Virus record (IMG/VR): IMGVR_UViG_3300044949_001174
Coordinates: 1 to 35,588 of that record
Origin: a virus
Length of the DNA stretch: 35,588 nt
Strand: one strand, 5' to 3'
The notes beneath the pieces are model-generated. The model made no database searches, was not told where the DNA came from, and saw nothing but the letters and a program-made list of their open reading frames with translations. Shown piece after piece: positions 21,184 to 29,875 of this stretch. Both the position numbers and the translations under genes were made by a program. Position 1 is the stretch's first letter. Every line of letters begins with the position of its first letter.

Positions 21184-24042
21184 TTAATACTTGGGTGTCA
21201 GGCCTTTAAAGGCACTGGTAAAACTGCCAAGAAAGCCTTGGCCTGACTCTGATTTTGCAGTTACTGTATCTTCGGTATCATCGTCATCGTACAAGCTGAA
21301 ATAAGACCTATTTTTTGTAGAAGAGCTTGTTTTCTTTTCTGTTTCTTTAGGTGTTTTTTCATCGGCAAATAATGTTTCAACAGAGCCAAGGGCTTCAAAT
21401 GGATCACTACTGCTTAATCCACTAAATATACTACCCTCTTTAAACCCTTTACCAGCTTGCGTTAAAAGTTCCATGTCTTCTCGGTTTACATCCGGCATAA
21501 ATTCTTTGTAGAAATCATCTTCTGTTCCGGCAAAACCTGCATTCTTAAACACGGTATAAAGTTCAGTTTCATTTGGGTTAACACGTGCCGCAGTGTCTTC
21601 AGGACGCTCAATATAGTCTACGCCAAGTTTTTCTTGTGTTACTTTTTCTTTCTTCTCGTTTAGATACTTAATTGCTTCACGTATTTTTGTTGCTTCTCCC
21701 GTTTGAAATGCTTCTTCAATATATGTTTTTACTTCTTCTATGCCCATGTCTTTACCTGAAAGGCCCATGGATTCAAGTATTTTTTCCCATTCGGGTTTGT
21801 TTTGTGTAGGGTCAATACCTTCTAGCATCTTATCCGCATATTCTCGAGGCGTTACAAAATTCAAAAAAGAAACATTGCCTAAACTTACTTTCTCATTAGC
21901 AATAGCCGGCAGAATACTGTCATCAATAAACGATTGTGCAGCAGTTAATGACAATTTATCACGTGCAGGGTCAAATCCTTGATGGATACCATACACTTGA
22001 TAATGTAGCTTCGCAAACTGTGTTTTATCGTTTATGTTGTAACCGTATAAATAAGCTAATTGATTCCAGGTAACCGGTGGATTTGTACCTGACACAATTT
22101 GCTCACCATTCTTTTTTGCTGTTTCCCAATCTTTGTTTACTTTTGTTGCTTGTACAGCATGTTGATCAATACTTACATCGCCTCCAGAGGGATTGAAATA
22201 AAACTCTGAATCAAATCCAGACGTTCCTGATGTTTTAATTTTGTCTAACCATTGTTTTGCACGTAAGTCTGCCATACTTTTTAAAGAGTTTAATGCGCTT
22301 TGTGTTTGAAAAATGTTTTCTTCTCCCTGCGTTACATCCATATAACTCATAAACTCTGACATGGAACGAGATGTGTTAAAACGTGGGTTTAAATAACGTT
22401 TAATATAATCTTCTGCAAATTCTTTATCCACTACATATTGCTTAGAGGCATCTTGCCAATCCGAAAAAGAAGCGCCTTCTTCGTAACGTTTTGTCAGTGT
22501 TTCATCAAACCATTTTTGCCAGTTGTATACTGAATTTGATCTTGAGGGAATGCCAGTAATTGCCGACAATTGTTTCTCCAAACTCTCTTCTGTTTTCTCT
22601 TGATTTTGTCCACCCAAAGAAAGAATGCCGCCTACACCTGTGTCTCCTAAAAGCGAGTTAGCTAGCTCTTGATTCATGTTGAAGATTTCATTAAAACCAG
22701 ACATGCCGCTATAAAAATCGTACTGCTGTTCTTTAGCGCGTTGCTTCTTATATTCTTTCAATGTTTCATTAAATGTATCTACTGTTAATGATCTAAATTT
22801 ATCGGCTGCTTCTTGTTCTTTTGGCCCAAGAACACTAGATAATTTACCTTCAAGTATTGTTTCTCCTCGCGACATTTTTGCTTGTGTACGAAGTCTTTCT
22901 GGTATCTGTGTAATATTTGGAATTGTTAAGTAACCACTTGCTCTATCTGCTGCATCTTCTGGAGATAGCGAAGAAATCCATTGCTTTAAAAACTCAGGAT
23001 CTTGTGCAGCTTCCCACTCTTTTAAACTACCGTAGGAACCAAGGCCCATTACCTGGTCGCGGTATTGTTGGTACTGCGCATCAGTTACTGGTACTTCTTT
23101 ATACTCTTCTGCTTGCTTTGCTTTAGTAACTGCGTTGCCACGCTCACTTTTGCCGTTAACAACTGCGTAGTTATATTGTAAAAAAGTGTTTTGATCATAT
23201 CTGCCTACTAAGGAAACATTTTCGTAAAGTTTCCCACCGATATTTATAGTTCCGCCAAGTTCTTTTTGCCATTGATTAAAAGCATCTTTACCTTGTTGTG
23301 TTGTCATGTAATAACTAGGATCAAACGCACCCATTGGTGGTTGATAAGCTTTATTGCTTGTTGGATCCCATTTAGGGACTTTGCCATAGTAAGCATTGAC
23401 TACGTTTTGTACTACACCTGAGTCACTTAAAATTTTTGATTCTGTATACCCTAGATTATTTATACCATTTGCAATGTCTTGAAAATTAGTGCCATCGCTA
23501 CTGTTATATCTTTTAGCAAAATCTTTAAAATTTTGTTGTGCTCTTGTTCCTATTGACTCGGTATTAACTAAAAGAGTTCCATCAGGTTGTATTGAGAATT
23601 GTCCTCCCCCTGGCAATATACGCGATTCATTTTTACCTGCGTTATTCCAATGGTTTGCACCCCATTCTTCTTTTGTAAGTTTATCTAATCTTGGTAAAAC
23701 ACGTCCTTCTTTACTACCATAATTAGTCCAATGATCTTTTCCCCAAGCTGTTCTATTCGTTGGATATGTTTTTGGTAAAACACGTCCTTCTCTACTACCA
23801 GACTTAGTCCAATGGTCTTGTCCCCATTTTTGAATTTCATCTGCTTTATCAGAGCCGACAGCGTTTTTTAAATCTGGATATGATAATACGTATCGAACGT
23901 AATCTGGTGTGCCTGTTGCTTCATACGTTTTTAATAAATCAGGATTGTTGTTGACATAAGCATCGTAATCAGGTATGCCAGCATCAACGTAAGCTTTTGT
24001 TAGATCGTCATATGCATTTACGTAATCAGAGAAAATACCCAT
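21184..24042 (-). CDS. Large virion protein with N-terminal W-H-W repeats
   Basis: 952 residues, the largest gene here. The N-terminus has two YxxxxPDL modules (YVNNNPDLLKTYEATGTPDY, YVLSYPDLKNAV), then three 18-residue units with an exact 27-residue period: W73-P90, W100-P117 and W127-P144, of the form WG-x-(D/N)HW-xxx-G-xx-E(G/S)R(V/I)LP. The body is helical and Gln/Glu/Lys-rich, with coiled-coil stretches. The C-terminus is acidic (SLYDDDDTEDTV) then hydrophobic. No membrane span is evident. The size and position in the minus-strand virion block suggest an internal or tail protein injected with DNA or a tape-measure-like role. It lies 3 bases from the HNH gene upstream. Confidence 0.7.
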   Translation of the reverse strand: MGIFSDYVNAYDDLTKAYVDAGIPDYDAYVNNNPDLLKTYEATGTPDYVRYVLSYPDLKNAVGSDKADEIQKWGQDHWTKSGSREGRVLPKTYPTNRTAWGKDHWTNYGSKEGRVLPRLDKLTKEEWGANHWNNAGKNESRILPGGGQFSIQPDGTLLVNTESIGTRAQQNFKDFAKRYNSSDGTNFQDIANGINNLGYTESKILSDSGVVQNVVNAYYGKVPKWDPTSNKAYQPPMGAFDPSYYMTTQQGKDAFNQWQKELGGTINIGGKLYENVSLVGRYDQNTFLQYNYAVVNGKSERGNAVTKAKQAEEYKEVPVTDAQYQQYRDQVMGLGSYGSLKEWEAAQDPEFLKQWISSLSPEDAADRASGYLTIPNITQIPERLRTQAKMSRGETILEGKLSSVLGPKEQEAADKFRSLTVDTFNETLKEYKKQRAKEQQYDFYSGMSGFNEIFNMNQELANSLLGDTGVGGILSLGGQNQEKTEESLEKQLSAITGIPSRSNSVYNWQKWFDETLTKRYEEGASFSDWQDASKQYVVDKEFAEDYIKRYLNPRFNTSRSMSEFMSYMDVTQGEENIFQTQSALNSLKSMADLRAKQWLDKIKTSGTSGFDSEFYFNPSGGDVSIDQHAVQATKVNKDWETAKKNGEQIVSGTNPPVTWNQLAYLYGYNINDKTQFAKLHYQVYGIHQGFDPARDKLSLTAAQSFIDDSILPAIANEKVSLGNVSFLNFVTPREYADKMLEGIDPTQNKPEWEKILESMGLSGKDMGIEEVKTYIEEAFQTGEATKIREAIKYLNEKKEKVTQEKLGVDYIERPEDTAARVNPNETELYTVFKNAGFAGTEDDFYKEFMPDVNREDMELLTQAGKGFKEGSIFSGLSSSDPFEALGSVETLFADEKTPKETEKKTSSSTKNRSYFSLYDDDDTEDTVTAKSESGQGFLGSFTSAFKGLTPKY
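23611..23826 (-). repeat. Three coding repeats, 27-residue period
   Basis: Units encode WGQDHWTKSGSREGRVLP, WGKDHWTNYGSKEGRVLP and WGANHWNNAGKNESRILP. The first two share DNA such as GGTAAAACACGTCCTTCT (plus-strand sense), pointing to recent duplication, while the third has diverged. The linkers between units differ. Confidence 0.8.
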
Positions 24043-24045
24043 TGT

Positions 24046-24384
24046 TTAACACTCACCAAAAATAAAAACAGACTGCTGCCGAATCCAGGCTTCAATCCTA
24101 GCAAGAGATGAGGAAGAGAAAAAGGATTGTTTTTCATACCACTTCTTCATATCCTCTGATCCTTTGTTTGCATTACAACGCCTGCAACAAGGAATCAAAT
24201 TATGTCGATTCGAAGAACCAGACTTAAACCTTGGAATAATGTGATCAAGACTTGACGCCGAGTCACCACAGTATCCGCATTTGTAGTCCCAGGCTTCATA
24301 TATACTTTGTCTAAAACGTTTTTTGGCAAGTTTTGGAGTTAATTCAACTAGCAGCGCGAGGGGCTCGTGCTCGTTGCAAAACAT
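24046..24384 (-). CDS. HNH endonuclease
   Basis: 112 residues with a complete HNH signature: CGYCG (zinc), then LDHIIPRFKSGSSNRHNLIP and CCRRCNANKG (second zinc pair with the final His/Asn positions in place). This layout is the McrA/HNH-type nuclease. It is inserted between virion genes on the same strand with only 3 bases to the downstream gene, typical of a free-standing homing nuclease, though a packaging nuclease is another role of this family. The N-terminal EHEPLALLVELTPKLAKKRFRQSIYEAW would supply DNA contacts. Confidence 0.85.
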   Translation of the reverse strand: MFCNEHEPLALLVELTPKLAKKRFRQSIYEAWDYKCGYCGDSASSLDHIIPRFKSGSSNRHNLIPCCRRCNANKGSEDMKKWYEKQSFFSSSSLARIEAWIRQQSVFIFGEC

Positions 24385-24419
24385 GCTGTCAATGGCCGTT
24401 AACTTATTCTAAGCTCACC

Positions 24420-25964
24420 TCATGGTTGTGAACGATTGCCATACTGATCAATCATCGTAAAATTTTGTACTTCAATCCGATCTGTTGCAAAGTTAAACAG
24501 ACGTTGCAACATCGGGTACACAGATAACGATTGGCAGTTGTAAGGAGGTACATCCATCTTTGAGAGTGACTCCCTGGCAAGTTTATCTTTTTTAATGGCG
24601 TCTATTTCACTATCTGTCTTTGCCACTAGTTGTCTTTCCCATTCAGCCATACTTTCTATGTCTGTTGGGAAGTCAGATGGCTCAGGAGGAAATACTCGAT
24701 CTGCAAACTTAAGCGAATAGATATGTTTGCAATAACGCAGCTCGTCTAAGACGGGTGACCATCTGTCCTCAAGAGTTACTAATGTACTTTGTGGGATGGA
24801 CTCGCTATCAAGTGTTTCCGTAACAGATGTGTAATCTGCAAAAGTTGGCATACCATCTGCAGATGATCCTTGCGTACCAAGGTTGTTGGGATTGCGTGTG
24901 TAGGTGCCTCCAAAGTCTGCATAAAGTCCTGGGCTGTCTCTCGTCGCATCACGACTGATAACACGGTCTGTTGTGACTTGATTCGTCAAATCAAACGAAG
25001 GAGGTGCTGTAATCTCTAGTGTGAGATTGATGGAGGGATCTACTTGCGCAGGAGTTCTCAAGATACCGTCACGCTTGGTAAGCTCAAAACGACCTGGTTT
25101 AACCGTAGCAATATTAGTGCGTGGGAATAACTTCCTTGGATTTTCCGAGGATACATAGAAGTAGTCTCGCCGTGTGAAGTCTTGGCACGTGCAACTGTAT
25201 CGCGCACCAGAGTTTAGATAACGTCCTGGAGTAAATCCAATAGGCGAAGGAGTTACAAAGTTTTCATCTGGGGTTGCTTGTACCGAACCCGATTTTCGGA
25301 ACTTAAGAATACCGGTGTTTTCGTTGATGTCTAGTAACACTGCAGATACGTAGCCGTACCGTGTTTGCGTATTGGGATTGATCGTATCAACTTCAATCAA
25401 CTCACCACCGGAAACAACAATGCGATCCTCGAATACTTCTGAGATCAAAGGCTTTTGTCCACCAGGGAAAAAGAAAGGTGGTGGCAGTGGGTTTGATGTG
25501 CTCCAGGTGCCTGTCAGTTTTACGTACCAATAGTTCTTGTCTTCTGTGACTGATTCAACAGATAAGTTACTGGTACTTACAGGGTCGGTGTATAAGTCAG
25601 TTCTGATGGCTCCTGCATAGCGCCACAAGCACCAATGCATGCCAAGCTCTCGGCTCTTCGTTGGAAAGCCAATAAACGCTCCCTGGATAACAATGGGAGG
25701 ACTAGGAGCAAAGACAACGTCTGGAATGTTGTACTCAAACTCGTATGTAAAGTATTGTCCGTTTGAATATATTTCGTAACCCCTACGCCAACGTGCCCAT
25801 GCTGACTCCCTATCAATCGTCCAAATTGAACCAGGGAGTGATCCTTTGGAAAACTCCCCTTGAATTGGTTTTACTTCCTTGGGATTAATCTGATCTTTTA
25901 CCTTGCCAAAGTCACCAAAAGAATTTGTTCTTTGTCCGCCGAAAGAGTTGCCTCTCTTTGACAT
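24420..25964 (-). CDS. Virion structural protein with CxC motif
   Basis: 514 residues. The start MSKRGNSFGGQRTNSFGDFG is low complexity; the body is beta-rich with Pro/Gly loops. A SWIM-like YSCTCQDFTRRDYFYV lies at about residues 260-275, which could form a small zinc or disulphide knuckle. The C-terminal part is helical (MAEWERQLVAKTDSEIDAIKKDK). It is a probable minor capsid or tail protein, upstream neighbour of the HNH gene and 2 bases from the downstream stop at 25967. No named family is recognised. Confidence 0.65.
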   Translation of the reverse strand: MSKRGNSFGGQRTNSFGDFGKVKDQINPKEVKPIQGEFSKGSLPGSIWTIDRESAWARWRRGYEIYSNGQYFTYEFEYNIPDVVFAPSPPIVIQGAFIGFPTKSRELGMHWCLWRYAGAIRTDLYTDPVSTSNLSVESVTEDKNYWYVKLTGTWSTSNPLPPPFFFPGGQKPLISEVFEDRIVVSGGELIEVDTINPNTQTRYGYVSAVLLDINENTGILKFRKSGSVQATPDENFVTPSPIGFTPGRYLNSGARYSCTCQDFTRRDYFYVSSENPRKLFPRTNIATVKPGRFELTKRDGILRTPAQVDPSINLTLEITAPPSFDLTNQVTTDRVISRDATRDSPGLYADFGGTYTRNPNNLGTQGSSADGMPTFADYTSVTETLDSESIPQSTLVTLEDRWSPVLDELRYCKHIYSLKFADRVFPPEPSDFPTDIESMAEWERQLVAKTDSEIDAIKKDKLARESLSKMDVPPYNCQSLSVYPMLQRLFNFATDRIEVQNFTMIDQYGNRSQP

Positions 25965-25966
25965 GA

Positions 25967-26755
25967 TTAGAAGAAACCGCCTTCAGCGTAGACGTGTGCG
26001 CCAGGGATGTATCCAGATGCGTTAGGACCGTCAGGAAACACCCCTACGTACAAACGGTCGCCACGTTCCAGGTAAATACCACGGTTGCGTAACGGAGCAC
26101 CAGCAGAGAGCCCTGAGGCGTTACCAGCGGCTGGGTTGGGTGCCGCAAGTTGTGGCATCACATCAGAACAATCAACTTGTTGTGTGTTGGCAGGAACACG
26201 CTTGGCAAGTACAACTTTGTAATCGCCACTCGCTGGGATGGGCTGCGTGGTACCACGGGTCTGATAGACGACAAACGTTACTTCTGGCTGGTACGGACCA
26301 ACGGTACCGCCGTAAGAAAAACCACTTGCGTCAGGCGTCGCAACACCAGAGTACCGAATGGTTCCCATGGTACCGGTAATTGCCGTTGCTCCTGTATAGG
26401 TGTAGTACCCAAGTCCACTCTCTGCTGCTGGAGTGTTAAGTCCAGTGGCCGTAATGAAAACAGTCTGGCCACTTACCAGTCGGATGCGTGTGCCAGTGGT
26501 TGTGGAATCAAGAGTGTAATCAGGGTTGCGATAGTAGTCATTACGAACAATAGTGATGGAGTCAACAACGCCACCACTATTATTGTCTTCTTGAAGTGCA
26601 GCATCCATATCGACAAGAATCGAAGGAGCTTGTCCGCCTTGCACAAAAAGTGTGTTAGCGGATGCGCTACCAACGGTTTGAGTCGTGACTCGTACCGAAT
26701 CAAAAAGAGGCCTGTCAACTAACAGGGGCTGCTTATTTGTATTTGTCGAAGCCAA
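25967..26755 (-). CDS. Virion structural protein, beta-rich
   Basis: 262 residues. The best start is TTG at 26755 (MASTNTNKQPLLVDRPLFDS), as a stop lies just upstream in frame and the next Met is about 50 residues in. It is rich in Thr/Gly/Ser/Val beta segments (GYYTYTGATAITGTMGTIRYSG) and ends GAHVYAEGGFF. A TATAAT lies 25 bases upstream. Composition resembles capsid-decoration or tail proteins such as the gene at 31146. No enzyme motif is seen. Confidence 0.6.
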   Translation of the reverse strand: MASTNTNKQPLLVDRPLFDSVRVTTQTVGSASANTLFVQGGQAPSILVDMDAALQEDNNSGGVVDSITIVRNDYYRNPDYTLDSTTTGTRIRLVSGQTVFITATGLNTPAAESGLGYYTYTGATAITGTMGTIRYSGVATPDASGFSYGGTVGPYQPEVTFVVYQTRGTTQPIPASGDYKVVLAKRVPANTQQVDCSDVMPQLAAPNPAAGNASGLSAGAPLRNRGIYLERGDRLYVGVFPDGPNASGYIPGAHVYAEGGFF

Positions 26756-26779
26756 GGGTCTACAGCACTAATATCCACC

Positions 26780-26785
26780 ATTATA
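26780..26785 (-). promoter_or_regulatory. TATAAT -10-like element
   Basis: Exact TATAAT on the minus strand upstream of the TTG start at 26755. A well-spaced -35 was not found, so this is weak evidence for a promoter in the short gap after the gene at 26794. Confidence 0.3.
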
Positions 26786-26793
26786 CCTGAGTT

Positions 26794-27513
26794 TCAATAA
26801 CCAGGTGTAGATAATGGATTGGTTATAACACCTAGATTCTTGCTCATGCCACCTAAAAATTCTGCAAATCGTTGACCTGCATTTTTAGGTTGTGGTGCAC
26901 TTTGCATAGCTTGCTGCATCAACTTGATACCCATTGCTTCTTCAAGCGTAGGTCCGTATACAGACGGAGCAGCAGCAGTCGTTACTTGCGGCCTATCTTG
27001 TGTTTGTCCTGTATCCATACCAACGGAACCAAAAATACCAAGACCTTTATTAAAAAGTTTTGTTTCTAAAGGATCATGGTAATAATTACTTTTACCCGGA
27101 ATAGGCATGTAATCATTTGGTTGTTTACGTCCGTATGCAGACACACCTTTAAAAGACTGTGCCCCTTTAGAACGCTTGAATTGTTCACCAACTAACGCAG
27201 GATCGTTAATGATGTTGCGGATACGATTGTATTCTTCTTGTCCGCCTAGTTTTTGAGCACCAAAAGCTGGGTCCGCTAGCTGTTGCATTGAATAATCAAA
27301 CACAGCTTCGTACTGTCCTGGGGCCTTGGCAATGTTCCTAACATCAATGCCTCCCCAGTTTCCAGCTAAACGCCGAGCGAGTACATTAGCAGCAACTGCT
27401 GCCATGTCTTCACCACGGCCTCCACGGTATCCTTCTAACCCAGAAAGAACCGTAAGAGCGTTTACTTCTTCAGGTTTTAAATTAAAGAGCTGTTGTACGG
27501 TTTTTGGTGCCAT
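26794..27513 (-). CDS. SleB-like cell-wall hydrolase / virion-associated
   Basis: 239 residues, with AGGAGGATAT before the ATG. The N-terminal ~130 residues carry LSGLEGYRGGRGEDMAAVAA, VLARRLAGNWGGIDVRNIAK and APGQYEAVFDY, the EA-RGE-xx--AVA-VV-NR...P-QF layout of the SleB/Hydrolase_2 family of peptidoglycan hydrolases, with a Glu near residue 27 as candidate catalyst. A later SNYYHDP could be the family's aromatic end motif. The C-terminal 80 residues are disordered. It may open the wall during DNA entry. It is placed among virion genes rather than with the lysis genes, which fits that role. Confidence 0.6.
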   Translation of the reverse strand: MAPKTVQQLFNLKPEEVNALTVLSGLEGYRGGRGEDMAAVAANVLARRLAGNWGGIDVRNIAKAPGQYEAVFDYSMQQLADPAFGAQKLGGQEEYNRIRNIINDPALVGEQFKRSKGAQSFKGVSAYGRKQPNDYMPIPGKSNYYHDPLETKLFNKGLGIFGSVGMDTGQTQDRPQVTTAAAPSVYGPTLEEAMGIKLMQQAMQSAPQPKNAGQRFAEFLGGMSKNLGVITNPLSTPGY

Positions 27514-27526
27514 ATATCCTCCTGAA

Positions 27527-27733
27527 TTATTCTCCTACCCAATTTGAATCTGCTTTGAGTCCAGGAATAAAAACAGTCTGTACTGCGGCGACAAGACTGA
27601 TCTTCGTGGCTAAACGCTTAACAAAATTAGGGCAGAGAATCATTGGTTTAAAAGCAACAACACTGGCCCCCGTAGATCAAAGATCTGTGTCCAGTAGGTT
27701 GGGCTTACATGCTGAGCAATGCCAAGTAGTTAT
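27527..27733 (-). pseudogene. Decayed small gene: ATA at start position and internal TGA
   Basis: A single frame runs from 27733 to the TAA at 27527-27529 and reads ITTWHCSACKPNLLDTDL-stop-STGASVVAFKPM, then ILCPNFVKRLATKISL and a hydrophobic/basic end. The first codon is ATA, sitting where the upstream gene's AAATAA stop would give ATGA if one A were G. The only interruption is TGA at 27677-27679, which would be CGA by one transition. An internal ATG at 27643 could still give a 38-residue product. CSAC suggests a lost zinc site. Function unknown. Confidence 0.55.
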
Positions 27734-28875
27734 TTGCCTGTTGAGTTAAGAAAGGTTTGAAACTTCTTAAGCATTTCTGGGTCGGTTTGTAGTCCTTGTG
27801 CGCCGTACGTTTCCGTTGGAGTAATGGATTGTACCGCAGGAAAACCTTGTGGAGTGTTCACACCTGGTGGAGGTGTGAATGTAATTTGTTGTGGTGTTTG
27901 ATAACCAAAAGCTTGCCTAGCTGCTTGACCTGCATCTTTACTCAGTAAACCTTGTTGGATTACATCATAACCAACAGCGCCTGGTTTTACTTGTTTCGCA
28001 AGATCAGGATTTGCTGCGGCCCAAATTGCCATGCCTTGGTCACGTACCTTAGCACGCTCATCAGCAATCGCTTGCTTTTGCATGTCGGGATTAGCTTTCA
28101 CCATCGCCTCAACCCTGGCACGCTCCCGTTCGTACTCACGGTTTTGTGCAGCGTACGGATCAATAGGTGCAAAAGAACCTGCACCGGAAAAGCCACCCCC
28201 TCCACCTTGTGCTGCTCCTGGAGAACGTGGTGCAGTGTCTTGAATAAAACGACCTTGCGTTCCAGGGGCGTTAAGAGAGTTTAAAGTGGCGCTACTTCCA
28301 GTTCCATTCAATAATTGCCAACCGTAATCATCGCCACCCCAATAGACAGGTTTACCGTTTAATACGGCTTGCGTGCCGACAGGCCTTGATCCACTGGTCT
28401 TACTAGAAGGTCTTGTATTAGGAATAAAAGGAGCAGCTAAAAACCCTAAAGGAGTTGCCATTTCTAATGCGCCACCCCACCCTTTGTTTTCTTGCTCTTT
28501 CCCAAACTGTTGGATAGCTTGCGGTGTAATTTGCCCAAAAAATCTATCAACTGCGGGGCCAACTCTGTTTAATGCGCCTTCGATTTGATCAGTAGCGGCA
28601 ATTCCAACTCCCAAAGTACCGCCACCAACAACTGCAGTGCCCCCTACAGCATAAGGAGAAACCCCTTTTGTTGCTACTCTTGCCGGAGGTGAGGGTAGTC
28701 CAGGGGCTTGTACGGGTCTACCCGGAAAACTCCGAAGAGGTTGAGTCGGAGTAAATCTAGTTGGAAGATCACGAGGTCCCAGCTTTCCTACAGACCTATT
28801 AAGAACAGGTGCGATTAAATCACCGCCCTTTTTCTTCATTGCTTGTTGCAATAACTGCTGTATAAAATTGGGCAT
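27730..28875 (-). CDS. Virion/ejection-like protein, Gly/Pro-rich
   Basis: 381 residues from ATG 28875, which has GGAGGT 4 bases upstream; a TTG at 28887 would add 4 residues. The N-terminus is helical (MPNFIQQLLQQAMKKKGG), then Pro-rich, then a hydrophobic Gly-rich stretch (AVGGTAVVGGGTLGVGIAAT) that could insert in a membrane. A VLNGKPVYWGGDDYGWQLLN segment lies near the middle and a helical charged region (YERERARVEAMVKANPDMQK) follows. The mixture of hydrophobic Gly-zipper and helices fits internal/ejection proteins. Role inferred only. Confidence 0.65.
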   Translation of the reverse strand: MPNFIQQLLQQAMKKKGGDLIAPVLNRSVGKLGPRDLPTRFTPTQPLRSFPGRPVQAPGLPSPPARVATKGVSPYAVGGTAVVGGGTLGVGIAATDQIEGALNRVGPAVDRFFGQITPQAIQQFGKEQENKGWGGALEMATPLGFLAAPFIPNTRPSSKTSGSRPVGTQAVLNGKPVYWGGDDYGWQLLNGTGSSATLNSLNAPGTQGRFIQDTAPRSPGAAQGGGGGFSGAGSFAPIDPYAAQNREYERERARVEAMVKANPDMQKQAIADERAKVRDQGMAIWAAANPDLAKQVKPGAVGYDVIQQGLLSKDAGQAARQAFGYQTPQQITFTPPPGVNTPQGFPAVQSITPTETYGAQGLQTDPEMLKKFQTFLNSTGK

Positions 28876-28877
28876 AC

Positions 28878-29372
28878 TTACCTCCAAACCTCATGTAAAT
28901 AAATGCGTGAACCAACAGCAGTGTCGGCAGGACCAGGTATTGCCTGGATGAATTCAGCACCAGAACGTTCGTAACGATAACGAGCCTGGAACGGATCTTT
29001 GTAGTTTGGAACGTAAAGAATCTGTGCAAGTCGATTGGTTTCGTAGAGATAGATCTCGTCCCAAACCTTCAAAGATTCCCTGGCATTGCTGGAGCGAATC
29101 GTACGATCCACATCACCAACGATGTTCTCAATGCGAGTAGAAGGCGAAGTAGCAACTTCGGTTTTCTTCTCGGCAGTATCGCAACGACCAAGTTGAATAA
29201 TAACTTTGTCGTAGAAGTATGAATCCGGGATGGTATTCATAGCTTCTTCAAGTCGGCTGTAGTCTCCTGCAGGCACAGTAACTGTAAAGTATCCTAAATG
29301 ATACCTCACCCTACTCTTATCAAAATCAGATAAATGCACAGCCGTCGTTCCTGTATACTTATTGTAAAACAA
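28878..29372 (-). CDS. Tail/virion-like protein, 164 residues
   Basis: The open frame begins at a TTG at 29372 (MFYNKYTGTTAVHLSDFDKS); the next Met is 45 residues on. Mixed alpha/beta, no known motif: YFTVTVPAGDYSRLEEAMNT, IIQLGRCDTAEKK, LYETNRLAQILYVPNYK. Its stop lies 2 bases before the ATG of the next gene downstream. It is divergent from the HNH gene at 29381 with 8 bases between starts, showing that the HNH gene was inserted tightly here. Confidence 0.6.
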   Translation of the reverse strand: MFYNKYTGTTAVHLSDFDKSRVRYHLGYFTVTVPAGDYSRLEEAMNTIPDSYFYDKVIIQLGRCDTAEKKTEVATSPSTRIENIVGDVDRTIRSSNARESLKVWDEIYLYETNRLAQILYVPNYKDPFQARYRYERSGAEFIQAIPGPADTAVGSRIYLHEVWR

Positions 29373-29380
29373 AAAACCCA

Positions 29381-29875
29381 GTGGAAACCCGTCAACTCAA
29401 CCCGCTAACCGGAAAGCCTTTTAAGTTTGGAGACGTGCGTGAAGACGGGTTTATTTTCCGACAGTGGGGTAAACTTCGAGCAGACGGCTACAGACAACCC
29501 CTTTGGATGTCGCCCGAAGCATTTGCACGTAATCGAAAACAATGCAAAGAACAACAAAGGATAAAAACAAAAGAACTAAGAAAGTGGTTAAACACAGTAA
29601 AATTATTCTATGGATGTGCTGTATGTGGTTACAATAAAATTGCGGAAGGTTTAGATTTTGACCACCTTGAAAATAAAAAATTTAATATAGGCGGAGAAGT
29701 AAAAACTAGCAAAGAACGCTTACTTAAAGAAATACAAAAATGCCAAATACTTTGCGGCACATGCCATAATATTAAAACGCGCGCACCAATTAGTTATTAC
29801 ACGCTTCGCAAAAAAGATAATGAAGAAAAACCAATTGATATATTTTTGTTTTTAGAACACGAGAAACGCATATGA
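29381..29875 (+). CDS. HNH endonuclease (free-standing, opposite strand)
   Basis: 164 residues from GTG 29381. Core: CAVCGYNK (zinc), LDFDHLENKKFNIGG and CQILCGTCHNIKT (zinc plus the final His/Asn), a complete HNH set. Flanks are basic and contain helices (NRKQCKEQQRIKTKELRKWL). It is one of only two plus-strand genes in the 21-35 kb minus-strand virion block, squeezed between 29372 and 29876 with no spare sequence, as expected for a mobile homing nuclease. Target unknown, probably at the insertion point. Confidence 0.85.
   Translation: METRQLNPLTGKPFKFGDVREDGFIFRQWGKLRADGYRQPLWMSPEAFARNRKQCKEQQRIKTKELRKWLNTVKLFYGCAVCGYNKIAEGLDFDHLENKKFNIGGEVKTSKERLLKEIQKCQILCGTCHNIKTRAPISYYTLRKKDNEEKPIDIFLFLEHEKRI

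Noticed and set aside
27673-27684. Programmed +1 frameshift at CTT TGA (RF2-like)
   Set aside because: The +1 frame ends after 12 codons, while the protein-like continuation is in the original frame, so a point mutation or readthrough fits better.
27514-27740. tRNA gene in the apparent gap
   Set aside because: No acceptor stem or T-loop consensus could be drawn on either strand; the decayed ORF explains the sequence.
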